64,000 nt of DNA from an uncultured Clostridia bacterium (GCA_934169725.1 CAKPOF010000001.1:62001-126000); one strand, 5' to 3'; counted from the stretch's first letter, positions 19,797 to 28,500 are shown. Numbers and translations are program-made. Notes: a model not told the origin generated them from the sequence alone.

Positions 19797-19826
19797 CTAG
19801 AAAAATAAAAAATATTAAATAAACAG

Positions 19827-19855
19827 TTGACAAATGGGGTAGAATAATGTAAAAT
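19827..19855 (+). promoter_or_regulatory. Promoter of the tRNA-His/tRNA-Gln pair
   Basis: TTGACA at 19827-19832, a 17-bp spacer and TAAAAT at 19850-19855. Confidence 0.8.
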
Positions 19856-19890
19856 ATAAACTGTGCTCATGAGAGGTGCACGTAAACAAT

Positions 19891-19968
19891 GGTGGATGTA
19901 GCGTAGTTGGTTAACGCGCCAGTTTGTGGCACTGGAGACCGTGGGTTCGAGTCCCATCTTCCACCCCA
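19891..19968 (+). tRNA. tRNA-His (GTG)
   Basis: Full cloverleaf with anticodon stem CCAGT/ACTGG around TTGTGGC and T-arm GTGGGTTCGAGTCCCAT. It has an extra 5' G opposite C73, a tRNA-His identity feature, and an encoded CCA. Confidence 0.95.
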
Positions 19969-19977
19969 TTTATATAT

Positions 19978-20052
19978 TGGGCTGTAGCCAAGCGGTAAGG
20001 CACCAGACTTTGACTCTGGCATGCGCTAGTTCGAATCTAGCCAGCCCAGCCA
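19978..20052 (+). tRNA. tRNA-Gln (TTG)
   Basis: Acceptor TGGGCTG/CAGCCCA, anticodon loop CTTTGAC between CCAGA and TCTGG, and an encoded CCA. Ten bases behind tRNA-His. Confidence 0.95.
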
Positions 20053-20060
20053 ATAAAATC

Positions 20061-20094
20061 AATACTTTCAAGAAATTGAAAGTATTATTTTTTT
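20061..20094 (+). terminator. Terminator of the tRNA operon
   Basis: AATACTTTCAA, loop GAAA, TTGAAAGTATT, then a T-run. Confidence 0.9.
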
Positions 20095-20233
20095 ATTTAT
20101 GTAGTTGCTTATCAACCCAGTTCTTATCACATAAACCAAATTATAAATATTTGCATATTATATAGTGGTGGTAATTAAATCAAAAGTTGTTACATTCTAA
20201 TAAAACCATAAAAGAGTAAAAGGGGGAGATGTC

Positions 20234-21625
20234 TTGAAAAATTTATTCAATATATCTAAAAAAAATATAGTTTTAGGAATGATAACAATACTCATAGTAA
20301 TTTTATGTGGATTATATTTATATAAATTAAATATAAATAAAATAGGAGATAAAGCAGAAGAAAGTGTAATTAATGAAACAGAAAATAATATAATTAAATA
20401 TGATATGACAGAAGAAGATATAAAAGAATTACCATCTTCAATAATAATAGAGCAGTCGATAGAACAAGAAGAGAGCACTGCTAAAGAACAGGAAATAGAA
20501 GAAGAAGGTTTTCAGCTTCAAGGAGATATAGCATATGAAGGTGCAAAGGCCAGAAAATGGAACGTAGAATTAGGAAATTACATTGGATTAACATATTATT
20601 CTCAACTTGATAGTAGATGGGCTAGTAAAATGTATTCTAGTGTAAATAATAAAAATCAAACAATAGGAGTAAGTGGATGTGGTCCAGCGTGTGCTAGTAT
20701 GGTGGTTACAGCTACTAGAGGTGTGATTACTCCTGATAAAATGGGAGAATTGTTTGTAAAATATGGATATAGAAGTGCAAATAATGGCACATATTTTAGT
20801 GCATTTAGAGCAATAGCAGATGAATTCGATATTAGTTATGAAGAAACATATTATTTGGATAAAGCAATAGAACTTGTAAGAAATAATCATTATGTAGTAG
20901 CAAGTTGTGGAAATGGCTTATTTACAACTGGAGGACATTTTGTTGTTTTAGTAGGAATAAATGGAAATATGTTAAAAATATATGATCCATATTTATATAG
21001 TGGTAAATTTGAAACATCAACAAGACGTGGAAAAGTAACGGTTGATGGTAATACAGTTTATTGCAGTATAGATAATTTTAGAAAATATGCGAATTATAGT
21101 AAATTCTTTTCATTTGCTCATGATGAGAATGTAGAGGAAAATAAACAAACCGTGAATACACAAGCATACACAAGATATGTGAATGCAAAAATAGGTCTAA
21201 ATATCAGAAATGACGTAAATGGAAATATAATAGGTTCATGTAATTATGGAACATCAGTATTAGTATATGAAACTAGAAATGGCTGGAGTAGAATAGGTGA
21301 AAATAGATGGGTTTCAAGTAATTATTTAATAAGTAATATGCCAACTCAATCAAGTTCTAATAATACAAATTTTAAAGTTAATAGTACAGGAAAATATATA
21401 GTAAATGCTAATATATTAAATGTGAGAACAGGACCAGGAACAAATTATAGAATAAAAAATTATAAACAATTAACATCAAATGCAAGATACCAAAATAGAA
21501 AATTAGGAAATCAATATACTAATGGTTTAAAAAGAGGTGTAGTAACAACAGTAACAAGAATTCAGAATGGATTTGGATTAACTCCAAGTGGGTGGATTTC
21601 ATTAAATTATTGTACAAAAATATGA
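20234..21625 (+). CDS. Membrane-anchored C39-like cysteine peptidase with SH3 domains
   Basis: A 463-residue protein starting with TTG after GGGGGAGA. Residues about 14-33 are a membrane anchor, followed by an acidic spacer. The C39-like papain-fold domain (about 115-290) has its nucleophile in SGCGPACASM and its histidine in TTGGHFVVLVG. One bacterial SH3 domain (about 315-365, IGLNIRNDVNGNIIGS) and a second (about 390-463, ANILNVRTGPGTNYRIKNY) follow. It is likely an envelope hydrolase or binding protein acting on cell-wall peptides. The last 211 bp of the gene are duplicated at 26292-26502. Confidence 0.85.
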   Translation: MKNLFNISKKNIVLGMITILIVILCGLYLYKLNINKIGDKAEESVINETENNIIKYDMTEEDIKELPSSIIIEQSIEQEESTAKEQEIEEEGFQLQGDIAYEGAKARKWNVELGNYIGLTYYSQLDSRWASKMYSSVNNKNQTIGVSGCGPACASMVVTATRGVITPDKMGELFVKYGYRSANNGTYFSAFRAIADEFDISYEETYYLDKAIELVRNNHYVVASCGNGLFTTGGHFVVLVGINGNMLKIYDPYLYSGKFETSTRRGKVTVDGNTVYCSIDNFRKYANYSKFFSFAHDENVEENKQTVNTQAYTRYVNAKIGLNIRNDVNGNIIGSCNYGTSVLVYETRNGWSRIGENRWVSSNYLISNMPTQSSSNNTNFKVNSTGKYIVNANILNVRTGPGTNYRIKNYKQLTSNARYQNRKLGNQYTNGLKRGVVTTVTRIQNGFGLTPSGWISLNYCTKI

Positions 21626-21628
21626 AGT
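21418..21628 (+). repeat. 211-bp direct repeat, left copy
   Basis: Covers the last 69 codons of the C39/SH3 gene. It matches 26292-26502 except for about two bases near the left end (ACAGG against ATGGG). The two copies bracket a 4.66-kb accessory segment. Confidence 0.95.
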
Positions 21629-21700
21629 ATTTGATTTTAATACAGTATATGCAAATTACAGTATGATGGAAGAAACAACATAGATAAGCAATATATAAAT

Positions 21701-21741
21701 AATAAAAGTGAAGATTCAAGAAAAAATCTTTGCTTTTATTA
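21701..21741 (+). terminator. Imperfect terminator after the C39 gene
   Basis: AATAAAAGTGAAGATT faces AATCTTTGCTTTTATT with a central mismatch. A second hairpin (CAAGAAAAA/TTTTTCTTG with T-run) follows at about 21782-21824. Confidence 0.6.
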
Positions 21742-21897
21742 TTCCAGCGTGGAAGTTTGAAACCGAGCAAGGTTTCATAAAGTCAAGAAAAAATATGAGA
21801 AATGTTTTTCTTGGCTTTTTCTTTTACCTAAATTGTAAAATGCGAATTTAGGTAAAACCTAAAAAATTGCGAATAGCAAATTTTTAGGCAAAGGGGT

Positions 21898-22598
21898 GTG
21901 GGAAAATGTGAAATTTCCCTGCCATACGGTCAAGATAGTTATAGAGATTTGCAAAATGAGTTTCACAAATACATCACATCAAAAGGATTTGACTTAGAAA
22001 GAGGATTGCCAATAGAAGAAACAGGAGCAAAACATCAAAAAATAGAAGAATTAAAGAAAATAACAAATTTTGAAAATACTAAAAAAGTATTAGAAAATGT
22101 AAAGTTAGAGTTACCAGAAATTCCAAATATAAATGACATTAAATTGATTAAACTTAATAAGGAAAAAGTAGAAAATGAAATTATAAAACCAAAAGATGAA
22201 CTAATACAAGAGTTGTATTAAGATAATATAACATTGCATAGGGAATTATCAAAACAAGCAAAAATTGTAAACGAAGCAGAGAAATATCAAAAAGAAAGAG
22301 ATAAAATAATTGCTGATAATAAGGAATTAAATAGCAAAGTCGAAAAAATGGAAAGTGAATACAAAGAAAAAAGAGATACTCTTGATGTGAAATTTAATAG
22401 CAGAAAAAGAGAGCTTGAAAAAGAATTTGAAGAAAAAAATCATGATGAATACAAAAGCAAAATCCGCAATTTAGAAAAGGAAAATAATAAGAAGATTATT
22501 TGATTAGAGATTTTCAAAAGGAAACAAATACTTTTATAGATCCAGTAAAACAAATAAAACACGAAGAAAGAGAAAAAGAATTGGATTTAGAAAGATAA
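21898..22598 (+). pseudogene. Ruined MobV-type mobilization/plasmid recombination gene
   Basis: Three collinear pieces of the C-terminal half of a MobV (Pre/Mob) relaxase: GFDLERGLPIEETGAKHQ onward to 22221, a coiled-coil piece from 22222 to 22503 in the same frame after an in-frame TAA (22219-22221, replacing a Gln codon in ELYQDN), and a final piece LIRDFQKETNTFIDP to 22598 in another frame. The N-terminal catalytic half is absent. Such relaxases nick plasmid DNA for conjugal transfer, so this marks an old mobilizable element at the edge of the duplicated segment. Confidence 0.8.
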
Positions 22599-22715
22599 TA
22601 TAGAATTCATTTCATCAATTCATATAGTAAGCAAGGCTAATATTTGTTAGTCTTTTTTATTAACCCAAATTTGCTATTATAAACAAAAAAACTAGAAATG
22701 AAAGGAATTGATGAA

Positions 22716-23663
22716 ATGGAGATATTTAATAAATTAAGAAATATAGTAAAGAAAGAAGATGATAAATTGAAATTTGATATATTAGTAGAAGAATGGTTAG
22801 AAAATAAGAAAATATCCATAAAAGAATCGACTTATTGTAATTATGTATATGTAATAAATAAATATATAACACCAACATTTGAAAACATGCTAATTGAAGA
22901 ATTGCAAAATAATAATTTTAATGATTTTGTAATGGAACTTATGGAAAAACTATCGACAAAAACAGTAAGAGATATTTTATGTATTCTAAAAGCAATTTTA
23001 TGCTATGCAAATGAAGAATATGATTGTAATATAAAAATTAGTAAAATCAAAAGTCCAAAATTAGTTCAAGATAATGTTACTATTTTGAGTAATAGAGAAA
23101 AAGGAAGATTAGAAAACTATTGTATTAGAGTAAACACATTAAAATCTATGGGAATACTAATTTGTCTAAATACTGGAATAAGGATAGGTGAATTATGTGC
23201 TTTAAAATGGAAGAACATTAATTTAGATAAAAAGTTATTGTATGTAAATTATACATTACAAAGAGTTTATGACAAAAAACAAAAGAAAACTAAAATTATA
23301 ATAGATGTACCTAAAACAGCAAAATCAATAAGACAAATTCCAATATCAAATAAATTATATGAAATATTAAAGAGAATAAAAAATAAATATAATGATGATA
23401 ATTTTTTTCTAACAGGAAGTAGTGAAAAGTTTATAGAACCTAGAAATTATCAAAAATATTTTAAAAATGTATTAAGAAAATGTAGAATAAAATCATATAA
23501 ATTTCATACCCTTCGTCATACTTTTGCAAGTAATTGTATAGAAGTTGGAATGGATGTAAAAAGTTTAAGTGAGATGTTAGGACATTCAAGTGTTGAGATT
23601 ACGCTTAATAAATATGTTCATTCCAATTATAAATTGCAAAAAAAATACCTTGAAAAACTGTAA
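22716..23663 (+). CDS. Tyrosine recombinase / phage-type integrase
   Basis: A 315-residue integrase with complete catalytic set: Arg156 in GIRIGEL, Lys in the beta-hairpin region near 200, His264 and Arg267 in HTLRHTFAS, His290 in LGHSS, and the nucleophile Tyr300 in NKYVHS. The N-terminal core-binding domain spans about 20-105. The start is set at ATG 22716, nine bases after AAAGGA. Its stop is only a few bases from the left AGT-N5-ACT site of switch Z. It may therefore be an inverting recombinase rather than, or as well as, the integrase of the surrounding element. The conserved residues are seen; the inversion role is inferred. Confidence 0.92.
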   Translation: MEIFNKLRNIVKKEDDKLKFDILVEEWLENKKISIKESTYCNYVYVINKYITPTFENMLIEELQNNNFNDFVMELMEKLSTKTVRDILCILKAILCYANEEYDCNIKISKIKSPKLVQDNVTILSNREKGRLENYCIRVNTLKSMGILICLNTGIRIGELCALKWKNINLDKKLLYVNYTLQRVYDKKQKKTKIIIDVPKTAKSIRQIPISNKLYEILKRIKNKYNDDNFFLTGSSEKFIEPRNYQKYFKNVLRKCRIKSYKFHTLRHTFASNCIEVGMDVKSLSEMLGHSSVEITLNKYVHSNYKLQKKYLEKL

Positions 23664-23666
23664 ATA

Positions 23667-23875
23667 GTTCTTAAAGTATTTTACTTAACGACTTATTATT
23701 TTAAAAAAATTATACCAGTAAAACATTTTCATTTCAACAATTTTTAAGAAATTTTAAAATAATTTTTTTATAAAAATAGCTATTAAAGTTATTATGGTAA
23801 AAAGTCTTGAAAAGACTGATACTGAAAGCAATTACGCATTTTATTAGTAACCATTAAGTAAAATACTTAATGGTA
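23667..23875. other. Candidate invertible promoter switch Z
   Basis: Left site has AGT-ATTTT-ACT at 23675-23685 and right site AGT-AAAAT-ACT at 23857-23867. Together they form a 15-bp perfect inverted repeat (AAGTATTTTACTTAA at 23674-23688 and its complement at 23854-23868). Inside, a leftward promoter (minus-strand TTGAAA at 23737-23732, 17-bp spacer, TATAAT at 23714-23709) points away from the surface gene at 23897. Inversion would aim it at that gene. Confidence 0.7.
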
Positions 23876-23896
23876 AGAACGAAAGAAGGTACAAGT

Positions 23897-25519
23897 ATGA
23901 ATTTTAAAGGAAAAATGCATGAAAATCTGGGAATAACATTAATTACTTTGGCAGTAACAATTATTATTTTGTTAATTTTAGCAGGAATAACAATTGCAAC
24001 CATTACGAGCAATAACGGAATAATAAAAAATGCAAATGACGCAAAAGAACAAACCGAAAAAGAAGAAGAAAAAGAAATAGTAGATAGAGCCACTATACAA
24101 GCTATGGGTAATAATAAAAGAGGAAATTTAGTTCAAGATGAACTACAAGAACAATTAGATAAAGAAACGGGAGAAGGAAAAACAGAAGCAACTGATGTTG
24201 GAGAAGAGTTTGAAGTTGCTTTTATAGATACTAAGAGATATTATATAGTAGATAAAGATGGAAATATATGCGAAGCACAAGAGATTATAGAAGATAAATC
24301 ACCAGGAGATATAACAAAGGATGAAAATGGGAATAGTTTAAAAGGTGATGAAAGTGAACCATATGAAATTTGGTGTATAGAAGATTTAGTAGCTTTTTCA
24401 AATATGGTAAATGGCGAAGGCGTAATAATAGAAAACGGTAAACCAGTAGAGATTAATACATCTACAACTTTTAGTAATCATACTGTAGAATTAAAAAGAA
24501 ATTTAAATTTTAAATCAAAATATTCTTATGCAAATAGTGAAAGAACAGATTTTGGAGATATCAATGGTGATGAAAATGACGGAAATACATTAATTAATGA
24601 AATGACAACCGAAACAGGTTTTAAACCAATTGGTGATACATACGGAGAAACAAGTTTTAAAGGTATTTTTGATGGGAATAAAAATAATATTGAAAATATT
24701 TATATAAATAGAAAAACTACAGCAGGTTTATTTGGATATATATCTGGGACAAAAGAAATAAAAAATATAAATATTAGTGGAGAAATAATTGCAACAAATG
24801 GCTATGCTGGAGGAATAATAGGACGTTATAATAAAGGTAATTCAGAATTAGATACAAATGTCATTAATTGTACTAATAAGGCGTCTATTACTTCTAATGG
24901 TGGAAATACTATCTATTGGTCTGAAAATGGTGTATCAGGTGGAATTGTTGGACAGATAACTGGAAAGTTGCTAATTGATAATTGTTCTAATTTAGGAAAT
25001 ATAAGTGGCGAAATGGCTGCTGGGGGAATTGCAGGGAAAGGAGGAGATTATATAAAAAATTGTTCTAATGCTGGAACAATAACAAGTTCTGGTAATACAT
25101 CGAATGATTCTTACGCAGGGGGGATTGTAGGTGGAGAATATGCTTTTACTATTTATATAGAAAATTGTTATAATATAGGAGATATAAGTGCAAAAAAAGT
25201 TGCAGCAGGAATTATCGGTGGAGGAACTGCAGGAAGTGTTATTATAAAAAATACATATAATATGGAAAATATAAAAAATGCAACAACGAAAAAAGTAATG
25301 GTTGGTAATATATCATCTAGCATTACAAATGGATATTATAATTCATCATTAATAGATTCAACGATTACAATTGATAATGGTCTGATAGATATTTCAGATA
25401 AAAGTGTTGAAGAATTTATAAATTTACTAAATTCATATAGAAATGATGATGAAGAAGCATATCCGATAGATTGGAAAAAATGGAAATTAGGAGAAAATGG
25501 ATATCCAATATTTGAATAA
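23897..25519 (+). CDS. Pilin-like surface protein with GLUG-type beta-helix repeats
   Basis: The start is ATG 23897, after AGAAGG. Class III leader: a short basic segment, Gly at the cleavage point, then ITLITLAVTIIILLILAGI, a pilin-like hydrophobic helix without the usual Glu5. A coiled stretch (KNANDAKEQTEKEEEKE) and a linker follow. From about residue 260, GLUG-like repeats (GLFGYISGTKEIKNINISGE, AGGIIGRYNKG, SGGIVGQITGKLLIDNCSN, AGGIVGG) suggest a right-handed beta-helix, as in adhesins. It is 540 residues, probably surface exposed. It lies just downstream of switch Z and is presumably OFF in this orientation. Confidence 0.8.
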   Translation: MNFKGKMHENLGITLITLAVTIIILLILAGITIATITSNNGIIKNANDAKEQTEKEEEKEIVDRATIQAMGNNKRGNLVQDELQEQLDKETGEGKTEATDVGEEFEVAFIDTKRYYIVDKDGNICEAQEIIEDKSPGDITKDENGNSLKGDESEPYEIWCIEDLVAFSNMVNGEGVIIENGKPVEINTSTTFSNHTVELKRNLNFKSKYSYANSERTDFGDINGDENDGNTLINEMTTETGFKPIGDTYGETSFKGIFDGNKNNIENIYINRKTTAGLFGYISGTKEIKNINISGEIIATNGYAGGIIGRYNKGNSELDTNVINCTNKASITSNGGNTIYWSENGVSGGIVGQITGKLLIDNCSNLGNISGEMAAGGIAGKGGDYIKNCSNAGTITSSGNTSNDSYAGGIVGGEYAFTIYIENCYNIGDISAKKVAAGIIGGGTAGSVIIKNTYNMENIKNATTKKVMVGNISSSITNGYYNSSLIDSTITIDNGLIDISDKSVEEFINLLNSYRNDDEEAYPIDWKKWKLGENGYPIFE

Positions 25520-25582
25520 GATACACTATCACTATTTAAGAGTTCTTTTATATCTTTAGTATTCACTTTTTTACTTATCAAT

Positions 25583-25628
25583 AATTAAGACTAACATATA
25601 TAAGAAAATATGCTAGTCTTAATTTTTT
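25583..25628. terminator. Bidirectional terminator between convergent genes
   Basis: AATTAAGACTAACATAT faces ATATGCTAGTCTTAATT, with a T-run on the right and A's on the left. Confidence 0.85.
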
Positions 25629-26297
25629 CTAAGCAATATAATATTTATCACTTAATTTCTTTAGTTCTATTCTAAAATCTTCAATTTGCTCATTAATATA
25701 TCTATCTCTTAACTTTTGAGCCTTTTTAGACCATTCATTAAATTTAGTTTCTTTAAATTTTTTAGGATGATTATAATGCAACCCATACATTCTTTTATAT
25801 TCTCTATTATATTCCTGTAAAATAGGGCTATTTTGAACTTTTTCTTTTCTCTTATTCAGAGCACCAATTTTTCTACAAGTTTTTCCAGTATCTTGATATA
25901 AATTATTGCAATATTTTTGGTCATTTCTTCCTTTTTGATTTGGATTTCTGCTAGTTGTAATAGGAATAAATAATCGCCCACAATTTTCACATTTATTTAT
26001 AGAAAAATTATTTTGTATTATTTTAAATAATTCAAGTCTAATTTGATTTTCACAACAATCTAATTCATAAACTTTTTCTGAGAAAAGGTTTCTTTCTTTT
26101 ATTATTTGGGCAAGACTTTCAATATCTAATTTTCTTTCTTCTTTTGATAAATTTTTATCATATATGTATTTTGTAACAAATTTTGTGTCTAAAAATATAC
26201 TATGTGCAGGGTTAAGATTTACATAGTATATATCAAAAACTTTTTTAGTTTTATACAGATATAGTCTTTCTTCATTACTTAAATTTCTAACAAATGT
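25629..26297 (-). pseudogene. N-terminally truncated DUF6076-like zinc-motif protein
   Basis: An open frame of 222 codons on the minus strand ending in TAG (25631-25629), with no usable start: its upstream end runs straight into the 211-bp duplicated SH3 sequence. The visible product includes ERLYLYKTKKVFDIYYVNLN, a zinc-knuckle-like CENCGRLFIP, KYCNNLYQDTGKTCRKIG and a basic C-terminus with YKRMYGLHYNHPKKFK. The Cys spacing and the following tail resemble DUF6076 proteins common in Clostridia; the function of that family is not known. The truncation dates the duplication after this gene was already present. Confidence 0.75.
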
Positions 26298-26502
26298 GAG
26301 AATGGGACCAGGAACAAATTATAGAATAAAAAATTATAAACAATTAACATCAAATGCAAGATACCAAAATAGAAAATTAGGAAATCAATATACTAATGGT
26401 TTAAAAAGAGGTGTAGTAACAACAGTAACAAGAATTCAGAATGGATTTGGATTAACTCCAAGTGGGTGGATTTCATTAAATTATTGTACAAAAATATGAA
26501 GT
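26292..26502 (+). repeat. 211-bp direct repeat, right copy (orphan SH3 end)
   Basis: Near-identical copy of 21418-21628. It holds the last 69 codons and stop of the C39/SH3 gene without promoter or N-terminus. It cuts off the minus-strand DUF6076-like gene at its left edge. Confidence 0.95.
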
Positions 26503-26529
26503 GAAAAAGTAATTAAAAATGTAAAAAAA

Positions 26530-26878
26530 CTTCCTAGAGTGTAATACTCTAGGAAGTTTTTTTCTCATAAAAAGTATAACAATAAAAAAATAAAATATCA
26601 AGAATTTTTTTAAGAATTTATTCTAAAATTCAAAGTTTAATGATATTTGAATTTTGGATAAGTATATTTTGTTGTCTTATTAAAAAATACTTTACAAATA
26701 TGCGAAAAAATTAATAAGCATGTCTAAAAGACTTGGTATATACTACATAATTTATATGGAAATTACATCAAAAAACAACAAATATTAAACTTTTATATGT
26801 ATAATATTAAAAAATGATTATTATAAAATCCTTTACTTTTGAATTTTTAAATTTCCTAGAGTATTACACTGAAAGAAA
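26530..26878. other. Candidate invertible promoter switch X
   Basis: Left site is an 11-5-11 palindrome, CTTCCTAGAGT-GTAAT-ACTCTAGGAAG (26530-26556). The right site is TTTCCTAGAGT-ATTAC-ACTGAAAGAAA (26852-26878). The 18-bp inverted repeat 26538-26555/26853-26870 is perfect. Inside near the left site is a leftward promoter: minus-strand TTGATA at 26601-26596, 17-bp spacer, TATACT at 26578-26573. It points away from the surface gene at 26971. The left site with its flanking A and T runs also looks like a bidirectional terminator. Confidence 0.75.
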
Positions 26879-26970
26879 AAATACTGGAATAAATTACGAC
26901 AATACATCAAACAAATACTTAGGAATAGAGGTAATTGCAATAATTATCAAAAATTAAAAGGAGGAAACAA

Positions 26971-28248
26971 ATGAAGAAACAAAGGAACAATGGTATTACG
27001 CTAATAGCACTAGTAATAACCATAATTGTGTTGTTAATATTAGCAGGAGTAACCATAGCAAGTATAACAGGTGAAAATGGAATATTAAGTAAAGCACAGA
27101 GTGCAAAAACGAAGACAGATTTAAAGGCAGCAGAGGAAAAAGTAAAAATGGCAATAATGGCGGCAAGGTCAAATGATGGAACATTAGCCATAGATAATCT
27201 AAGAACAGAAATCGAAAATGAAGGTGGAACATTAGGAGATGAAACAGATTTCCCAGTAACAGCAACAGTAGACGGAAAAACATTTACAATAGACCAAAAT
27301 GGAAATGTAGAATCAGCAGGAGCAAGACCACAATTGACAGAAATTAAGATAACAAGAAAGAATGATGGAACAGGTGATGTTGAAGATAACACAGCTGGAG
27401 AAAATGAAAAATTATATATAACATTTAAAGCAAGTCTAGAAAATGGAACAATAACAGAAGTAAAAAATGATCAAGGAAAAGCTGTAACAAAAAATGGAGA
27501 GTTATATGTAACAGAGATAACAGAAAATGGAACATATACATTTACAGTAAAAGGAACAGTAGATGGAGAGGAAAGAGAAACAAAGGGAATACGAGTTGTA
27601 GTAAAGAAATATGAAAATATAATAAAAACGGGAACAATAGTAGAATTAACATCAACTTTAGGGACTCAGGAAAAATTTTATGTTTTATCATATGATGAAT
27701 CAACAAATAAAGCAAAAGTTTTAGCAATGTATAATTTAAAAGTTGGAAATAAATATGATAACAGTGCATCAACTTCAACACCAATCAATACAAATTCTAC
27801 AGGATATGGTTTACAAGATGAAACAATGAAAGGATATGACATTAATTCAACACAAATTTGTAATGGTGTATTGGCCTTTTCGGCTTCAAGATACTGGAAT
27901 GACACATATAGTCCACAAGGAAATTCAAGTTATCCATATGTATATGATAGTAATTCAAATTTATACCAATATGTAGAGGCATATAAGGCTAAATTAGGAA
28001 ATACAGATAAAGTAAGTGATGTAAAATTAGCATCTTATGAGGATATAAATAGTTTATGGTCAGAAAAATCAAAATATCCATGGCTATATTCAACAAGTTA
28101 TTGGTTAGGGTCTTCTGATGGTACTAGCAGCAACGGTGTTTGGTGTGTGGATTCGGGTCCTAGCTTTAGCAGCCACTACAGCGCCTACGACAATGACACC
28201 CCTTACGGGGTTCGCCCAGTTTTAACAATCGATATGTCAAAGGTCTAA
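26971..28248 (+). CDS. Pilin-like surface protein ending in a DUF6273-type domain with candidate variable region
   Basis: Starts after a strong AAGGAGG. Class III leader KKQRNNG then ITLIALVITIIVLLILAGV, then TITGENG-type spacing shared with the 57117 gene. Residues about 30-115 are a pilin-like body, about 115-205 an Ig-like beta domain (ENGTYTFTVKGTVDGEERET), and about 205-425 a domain ending in SYWLGSSDG and YGVRPVLTIDM, like DUF6273 or C-type-lectin-like target proteins. The last 33 codons are far richer in C and G than the rest. Switch X lies just upstream. It is probably a surface-displayed binding protein whose tip and expression can both vary; that role is inferred. Confidence 0.8.
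   Translation: MKKQRNNGITLIALVITIIVLLILAGVTIASITGENGILSKAQSAKTKTDLKAAEEKVKMAIMAARSNDGTLAIDNLRTEIENEGGTLGDETDFPVTATVDGKTFTIDQNGNVESAGARPQLTEIKITRKNDGTGDVEDNTAGENEKLYITFKASLENGTITEVKNDQGKAVTKNGELYVTEITENGTYTFTVKGTVDGEERETKGIRVVVKKYENIIKTGTIVELTSTLGTQEKFYVLSYDESTNKAKVLAMYNLKVGNKYDNSASTSTPINTNSTGYGLQDETMKGYDINSTQICNGVLAFSASRYWNDTYSPQGNSSYPYVYDSNSNLYQYVEAYKAKLGNTDKVSDVKLASYEDINSLWSEKSKYPWLYSTSYWLGSSDGTSSNGVWCVDSGPSFSSHYSAYDNDTPYGVRPVLTIDMSKV
28126..28222 (+). other. Candidate variable region of a diversity-generating retroelement
   Basis: Within an AT-rich gene this stretch has a run of NNC codons (AGC, AAC, CAC, TAC, GCC, GAC, ACC) that can nearly all be produced from AAC by changes at A only. 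It ends near TACGGGGTTCGCCCAG, a GC-rich block that could start template homing, and two strong hairpins follow the stop. No reverse transcriptase or template repeat is visible in the window. Confidence 0.5.
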
Positions 28249-28266
28249 GAGGCTTTAGCCTCTTTT
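28247..28266 (+). terminator. Hairpin at the stop codon of the variable surface gene
   Basis: AAGAGGC, tetraloop TTTA, GCCTCTT, then TT. It acts as a terminator candidate; its place right after the variable region also matches the cruciform found downstream of retroelement target sites. Confidence 0.7.
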
Positions 28267-28296
28267 GGGAGCAAGTTTTTGGAAAAAACTGCTCCC
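28267..28296 (+). terminator. Second strong hairpin after the variable surface gene
   Basis: GGGAGC, then AGTTTTT facing AAAAAACT, then GCTCCC. There is no long T-run, so it may be structural rather than a terminator. The rest of the gap to 28598 shows only a tandem ACATTACAAAA repeat. Confidence 0.6.
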
Positions 28297-28467
28297 TTAG
28301 CTAAAATATATTTTGATAGTGTATTATATAGTGTGTAAATTTAATTTTTAGCTAGGGTAATACTGAAAAATTCTGTTTTTCTTATTTTTGATAATTTGTA
28401 AATGGTAATATTAAGCACATACTTGATAAAGCCATTTATTTTTTTATAAAAACTATTAATTGCAGAA

Positions 28468-28500
28468 ACATTACAAAAACATTACAAAAACATTACGAAT
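28468..28500 (+). repeat. Tandem 11-bp repeat
   Basis: ACATTACAAAA twice in tandem and a third, diverged copy (ACATTACGAAT), about 100 bases upstream of the first signal peptidase gene. Confidence 0.75.

Noticed and set aside
19866..20170. Open frame across the tRNA genes
   Set aside because: It only reads through tRNA-His and tRNA-Gln and has no ribosome site; the cloverleaf structures explain the sequence.
22716..23663. Prophage
   Set aside because: Only the recombinase is present; no capsid, tail, lysis or replication genes are nearby.
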